This document shows, piece by piece, positions 58,755-64,000 of a DNA stretch of 64,000 nucleotides. The stretch lies in NCBI GenBank assembly GCA_021904315.1, contig CM038910.1, positions 15,500,001-15,564,000 of the forward strand, written 5' to 3'. The notes below the pieces were generated by a model. It searched no databases. It saw only the letters and a list, made by a program, of their open reading frames with translations, and was not told the origin of the DNA. Every line of letters starts with the position of its first letter. Positions within the stretch are counted from its first letter, which is position 1. The position numbers and the translations under genes were made by a program. Origin of the DNA: Sphagnum magellanicum (lineage: Eukaryota; Streptophyta; Sphagnopsida; Sphagnales; Sphagnaceae).

Positions 58755-60245
58755 TTAATGGTAAGTATTTTCAATCTCTTTCAAAATTGTTAAGTTCAAA
58801 AGAAGGAAAAACACCCTGCAAGGGAACAAGAGAAGAAAAAAGAAATTATTAAACAAAGAAAGGATTGAAGTCCAAACAAAAGACCACACCTGGAAGCAAA
58901 GAACGCACAATGGAGAGCCTAAGAGGAGAAATAAAAAAATCAAGGACCGAAACCCATAACCAATAGCACAAAGCAAGTCGTGCAAGAGGATAGGTGAAAA
59001 ACCTAAAAAAACATCAAGCCTAGAAAAGGCCTTTCTTATTGTCACAACTACTCATTGCAAGATAGTGGTGGCTTGAACTTTTCGACAATCCACCAACACC
59101 CTTTGCCTACAAAATGAACATAAAATTGAAAGAGGAAAACCTCTAGAATCATTAACTGACCATACCATGTTGGCACATTGATGAAAAAAATTGTTAGCAT
59201 GGTGTAAACATCCAAATATCTCTATTGTGAGAAAAATGAAATCATCTTAAAGGTGTTAGTCATGATATGACACAACCTTTGTTCGAATTGCAATCATCAA
59301 GATCACTCCTTAAAACAAAATGACTCATGAAACAAGATCTACACATAATCGGATTAACAATGATTACATTTGCCAAAGTGTGAATGTTATTTGCTGTAAG
59401 CACAATATCCACTTGTCCCCACAATGACTAAAAAAATGGCAATGGGAAAACATGAATTTTCTTGTGCAAAACATGGAATTTAGTATCCCTAGAAATGGAG
59501 GTGACAACATCCTAAATTACATCATGTGTGACAATGCACTCTTCCCCATGAACATAATGAAATAAACATATCCTTGTTGAATCTATGGGTTGGTTGTATA
59601 TGCATCGAAAAAGACCATGAGCTGTAGAATGGGGGAGATGGTGTGTAATGCTATAGAGAAAATGTTAAAGGTCATCCTAAAAGATGGGATGACTTGTTGG
59701 GTAGAAAGTTAAGCACTCGAACATGGGCATGCACAAGATTTTAACTGATCTACTCCTTTCTCTAACATTTGTTCAAATGGAAGGATGGAAGCTTAAAAAA
59801 TTGGAGGTAGAAGGTCATGAGCCCACCAAAGGTAAGCCTAGAATGGAAATAGACCTAAATTACTAACCCTTATAGCCCCCAATACAAATGGGCTACCTTT
59901 TTACAAAAATCTAGATGCGATGATTGGCACAATAAACCCTTAATTCCCCAAGTAAGCTATTGGGGTGATAACTTCCACAAAAACAAAACCTATCCCACCT
60001 CTAAAGATGGGGAAAAAAATTTGTCCACAAACTAGGTGAGCCTCTAAACACTCCAAAAAACATGGCCCTAAAAGTCTCTCAAATACACAAATAAGGGTTG
60101 AATCAAAGAAGGCTAGTTGGTGCTAAAAATCCAAGAGTGGGGGGGAAAGAATGAAGAATGTAATAAGGCCCTTAAGCAAAACAATGAGTGAAAATCCCAA
60201 ATGCCACTTACAAATCCCCCAATTTAAAAAAGGAATCTATGGGTG
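58755..60245 (-). pseudogene. LINE-type retroelement, C-terminal part, decayed
   Basis: Minus-strand pieces in order: VAFGIF near 60225; LAPTSLL and RAMFFGVFRGSPSLW around 60150-60020; then HIVREECIVTHDVI, WGQVDIVLTANNIHTLANVI (about 59440-59370), VLVDCRKVQATTILQ (about 59100-59060) and RLDVFLGFSPILLHDLL (about 59027-58975). I recognise this order from the region following the reverse transcriptase in a plant LINE-like family. Many stops are present. It is the continuation of the RT part at 62540-63720, displaced by the insertion between them. Confidence 0.75.
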
Positions 60246-62539
60246 TATGCATTGTCTAATGGTTCATTTTAGATAGACACAACATCACAAAAATCACAAA
60301 CAAATTTTTATAAATGATCCATCTGGATATGGTTTTTAATTTTTTAAGATTTCATTAATGTAATTTTTTATTATTAAAGTTTTAAGCCCTTACAAAACCA
60401 TTTGAAACTAAATCAAACCCCATATTAAAAATATTTCCTATTATTTAATATGGTGAAATTAATTTGAAAAAAAGACCATTTAAATATTTTAATTATGTAC
60501 TTGGGCACGAAAAATTTGACAAACAAAAAAAAATCATTTCAAAAGTATTTTTGAAAATAAAGTCCAATTTTGACCCTTCAAAAGTTCATAATTACCATTT
60601 AACTTTATGATTTCATTTTTCAACCCATGGTTAATCATTGTAAAAAATTTGAAGTGGATTTCAATATGAATTTTTGAACAATCCAGTCAATTGATTGGTC
60701 CATATTTTTTATGTCACAAGTCCACTATTCATAATGAATGCATTATTTTCAAAACATAATTGTGCAAATGTCTTCATAATCAAATTGTTAGTTTAGAATG
60801 AGTCATCACTAAATGTATTTCATATTAAATTATTCATCATAAACATGTAAACATAACGCACTTTGCAAAATTTGCTAATGTGACTCCAAAAATGAGCCAC
60901 CATACCTTACGTTCACCTTCATATATTAAACATCATCATCCAAAACATTTTGGAAAAAAAGGATATGAAGGGGGTGAAAGCACATTAAGTGTGACACACT
61001 CCCAAGTCCCTTGTTGAACCCACTTGAAGGTCCAATTATGTAGAGTTGCGGAAAGTTGGGATTCAGAGCCCGCTCCCGACTTCCAGCACTAAAAGGGGGT
61101 AGAGGGGCGTGCTAGAAGTCCCGGGATTAGACTAGGAAGAAGGACTAGATTATCAAGCTCGAATCTACATCCAAAACCAACCACAAGAGGGTTAATTAGC
61201 ATTTGGGAACACCCTTGGATGTCGGGACAAGCCACGGGCACTTGGACACACAAGACTCACCACGGCCCGAACTTGGGGGAAGCCACCACCTTCCCCCATA
61301 TAGTATACTCTACATCTCTCCGCCGAGGCTACATCCAAATGGCTCTTTTTCCCGGGACTCCCAAGTTGGAGTCCCGAAACTATCCCAGGTTGGAGTCCCG
61401 GGACTTTGGACGCTCATAGCTCCTCGCCTCAAACTCGGATCGGGACGAGGTCTGAACCAAAGTTGTAGCTCTCATCAAGAGCTTTCCAAGGCCGTGTCCC
61501 ACTCCTTGAAGCGACGTTGGGAAGAGGTCGATTCCCGACTTTTTGTGGTCGGGAGTCAGACTGGCACTTTGACTTTCGACCCTTCTTTTGCCCATAACTT
61601 GGGCTGCAAATGTCCAAATGGCCCATGCGAAGCCATTTTGGGCATATACATTTTAAGACCTTTCCATTGATATAAAGAATGCACCAATGTGAAAAGATTT
61701 GACCCCTCAAATCGTCTTCTGAGTTTTCGGGAGTCCCGAAGGACTCCAAGTCTCCCACTTTTGCGAGTGTGAGTTGCATTCTCACACTTAGCCTCAAAGT
61801 GGGGTTGCAACAAAGCGCCCCCAAAATTATCATCACACATATAATCATTCTACAATTAAATTTTTTACTAATGTATAAACATCATGGCTTGAAATATTTT
61901 TGTTTATTTTAAGTATATTTGATTAGCTTTAGATTTCATCTAATCAATCATTTTGAAAAATTCAATAAACATTGAAGATTTTGAACGTATGGAATATATT
62001 TGTGAAAAAATAATATTCATCATAGAGTTTGAAAATTTGAATATATAATTCAAAACTAGGGTTGTGGATGGAGTTTTTCGGTGATTTTTTTTTATGGTGT
62101 ATGATATTGGTATACATCAATCAAATCTAGAAAAATTTTAAAATTTAAATTTTTTGGATGAAATTTCATTCAAAAAATGTGTTTTTTTACATTTTTTTAG
62201 TAATGAATGCATAATAATTTCCTATTTTAAAGGGAAAACCACTACCATATCATAGAGGAAGAAATTTAATAAATGGAAATTGCATTATTTTTTTAATTTT
62301 CTTTTTTTTTGGTAATGTTTCATGAATCATAAACATGAGGCCCTATGGTTGTTAAAAACTATAAGTTATATACTTTATGTACATTGATTATATCCAATCC
62401 TCTTCATCTAATTATTGAATTGAAATTAATTTTGAATTCAAAAATGTTGTTGTGCAAATTTTTAAAGTTTTTTACTTATGTTTAAAATAACCAAGGGATG
62501 TGATCAAGATTTTAATTTACTATGTACTATAATACTTAT
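60246..62539. other. 2.3-kb insertion splitting the LINE relic
   Basis: The LINE reading stops at about 62550 and resumes at about 60245 with only some 15-25 residues missing. The inserted DNA is AT-rich at both ends and has a GC-rich centre (60990-61840). No coding sequence is recognised in it; the frame 61203-61670 (plus) coincides with the GC-rich centre and shows no motif. Confidence 0.6.
60990..61840. repeat. GC-rich island, possible solo LTR
   Basis: About 850 bp, beginning TGTGACACACTCCC and ending ..TATCATCACACA. It is rich in GGAGTCCCGGGACT-type phrases, at least seven of them (61114-61125, 61348-61380, 61392-61410, 61530-61560, 61728-61750). TG..CA ends and sharp composition contrast suggest a solo LTR, but no flanking duplication, primer site or coding sequence confirms it. 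Confidence 0.4.
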
Positions 62540-63720
62540 TATATATCACCTTTTTGAACAAAAGTGGCTCACCCTTAACGTGCTTTCACCCAAGGAAAGG
62601 GATCCTAAAAGAACACCCATAACTTTAATGCACCCAACAAAAATAATGAAATTTAATGGAGGCAAAAACCCTAAAGACAACCCCAAAAGAAACCAAATAA
62701 CGCATTTACAGGGTTGAATTGCAAGGCCTACCAAATCTAATTTGGAAGAAAATTAATGAAAAACTTGAAATATAACTAAAATAAACTCAATGATGTGAAT
62801 GTCATCTACAATGGAAGGAAATAAAACAAGAAAAAACCAATGGAATTACAAAGGGCATGGAAATGAACTAAAGTGAAAAGAGGACCCCCAAAGGATCCCC
62901 CTGATGAATGCCAATGGAAGATTGAATAACAAACAAATTGCTTTGAAAGGAGTGGTGACTAAAGAAAAAAGGAATCATGGGGCATAAAAAGAGCGGACAA
63001 AAGGTATGAATTGTAATAACTTCCCACCTACAACATGTAAGTCTTGGAATATAATCCTATGAAATGAAAATGTCTACCTATAACACCATCTAATCAAGGT
63101 GAACATCTAAAATTACCCGAATATTATGCACCACTTCACAAACCTCCCTTAATTACGACCCTAAATTACAACCCCAAATTGGTGGGGGACAAATGGGTTA
63201 AAATGCATTATGAAATTGAAAATAATGGGTCCTATTCACCAACTAATATAAAACCTTGCCTACTGTTATTAGTCAAATGCCACCAAAAGGTTTAATTAAA
63301 GTTAATAGCCTCATATCATTAAGGGCTTTGGCTATACTCCCAAGGATACGTTTTACATCAATATAGAAACAAACCAGGATTAATTGGGAAAAACCATTAA
63401 TTGAGTCCTCTAGGTCAAATAAATCTCAAAGGTGTTCAGATACCATGCCTAAAGGCCCACCAACTGAAAGTTGAGTTGAATGGATGAATGTCAACTGGAA
63501 TATGTTTAAAGAAAAATCCAAATATATTTTAAATTGGAACTCCATCAAATAATCTAAGCATGGCAAAGATGAATCCAAAAAATGAAAAACTTGCAAAGAA
63601 ACAATGGTCTCTAAAAAGGCCAAAGCTAGAGTTAGTGGGGCAAAGGCCTTTGCAATATGAACATATTCCCCTATTCGCCTTAAATTTAAACTCCAACGAA
63701 GGTAATGGGGCCGCAAATGG
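62540..63720 (-). pseudogene. LINE-type reverse transcriptase, decayed
   Basis: Minus-strand blocks in order: FSLNIFQLTFIHSTQLSVGG (about 63520-63450), LEDSINGFSQLILVCFYIDV, RILGSIAKALNDMRLLTLIK, then ITVGKVLY, VNRTHYFQFHNAF, and QSSIGIHQGDPLG (about 62925-62890). Next come SIVDDIHII (equivalent of the catalytic [YF]xDD), GLAIQPCKCVIWFLLG and GVLLGSLSLG near 62600. The QGDPL and VDD motifs are diagnostic of a LINE-type RT. Frames are broken by many stops. Sequence above 63720 may hold more of the N-terminus but is unreadable to me. Confidence 0.85.
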
Positions 63721-64000
63721 GGAAAAAGGGATGGGGCTTCCTAAGGAAAGGCACCATCTAAACAAGGGGGGACCAATGGTAAAATAATTGTTAAAACTTA
63801 TGCATGCAACAAATGTTTTGCCTAAAGCTCCTCCTAATCACCCAAAAGAAAACTCCATAACCAAATCCTAATTTCCCTATGCCCAGCTGTCCTCCTTCAA
63901 GCATGCAAAAAAAAACATCATTAGGGGAAGAATAGAAAAAAATGTCATGCAACAACATCATTCAAGTTTCGCACTATGCGATCTAAAGGATTTGAATGTC
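63721..64000. other. Window end, no gene recognised
   Basis: AT-rich, no motif. It probably still belongs to the LINE relic on the minus strand. Confidence 0.4.

Overview
The window is nuclear DNA from a land plant with a large, repeat-rich genome. The evidence is GT-AG introns, a plant beta-carbonic anhydrase, an F-box/kelch gene, an interstitial TTTAGGG-type tract, a Ty3/gypsy element primed by initiator tRNA-Met, and a tRNA-derived SINE. Most of the sequence is very AT-rich. The decayed LINE and methyltransferase-like relics are of types I associate with seed-free plants and gymnosperms, but I cannot name the lineage from sequence alone.

Four genes can be modelled exon by exon, in two more GC-rich islands. 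Island 1 (9.0-21.2 kb) holds a complete GPI mannosyltransferase I gene (PIGM/PNT1, +, 4 exons, 427 aa). It converges on a compact four-EF-hand, putatively N-myristoylated calcineurin-B-like gene (-, 5 coding exons, 162 aa). Upstream of that lies an F-box/kelch gene (-, 3 clear coding exons, 429 aa). The EF-hand and F-box genes have homologous promoters and leader exons, including the exon carrying the EF-hand start codon, so the F-box gene looks like a promoter/first-exon capture chimera. A MITE sits in its leader intron. Island 2 (51.7-54.7 kb) holds a complete beta-carbonic anhydrase gene (-, 8 exons, 239 aa) with all active-site residues.

The rest is mobile-element strata. A Ty3/gypsy LTR retrotransposon (32.8-40.7 kb, +) has both LTRs, PBS, PPT, gag, protease, RT/RNase H and integrase, plus extra ORFs and an intron-like leader before gag. 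Its pol is broken mainly by single stop codons. It is inserted in an older open frame with paired Cys-x2-Cys motifs. Downstream, 41.9-48.4 kb holds a decayed Helitron (Rep/Helitron-like N-terminal pieces, then a PIF1-type helicase). At 59.0-63.7 kb (-) is a decayed LINE-type reverse transcriptase split by a 2.3 kb insertion. Other relics are a methyltransferase-like ORF (0.8-2.2 kb, -), a U2AF65 RRM fragment (about 23.4-23.7 kb, -), and two copies of one SINE family (8.3 and 56.3 kb).

Structured repeats are frequent. They include a 910-bp near-perfect inverted repeat (7.0-7.9 kb), a five-copy ~55-bp array built on a TGCCA/TGGCA dyad, a 232-bp higher-order satellite (21.2-21.9 kb), minisatellites in the promoters of PIGM and the EF-hand gene, and an alternating purine-pyrimidine tract. 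Stretches 24-28.9 kb, 31.1-32.7 kb, 48.4-51.7 kb and 54.8-58 kb show no gene I can support.
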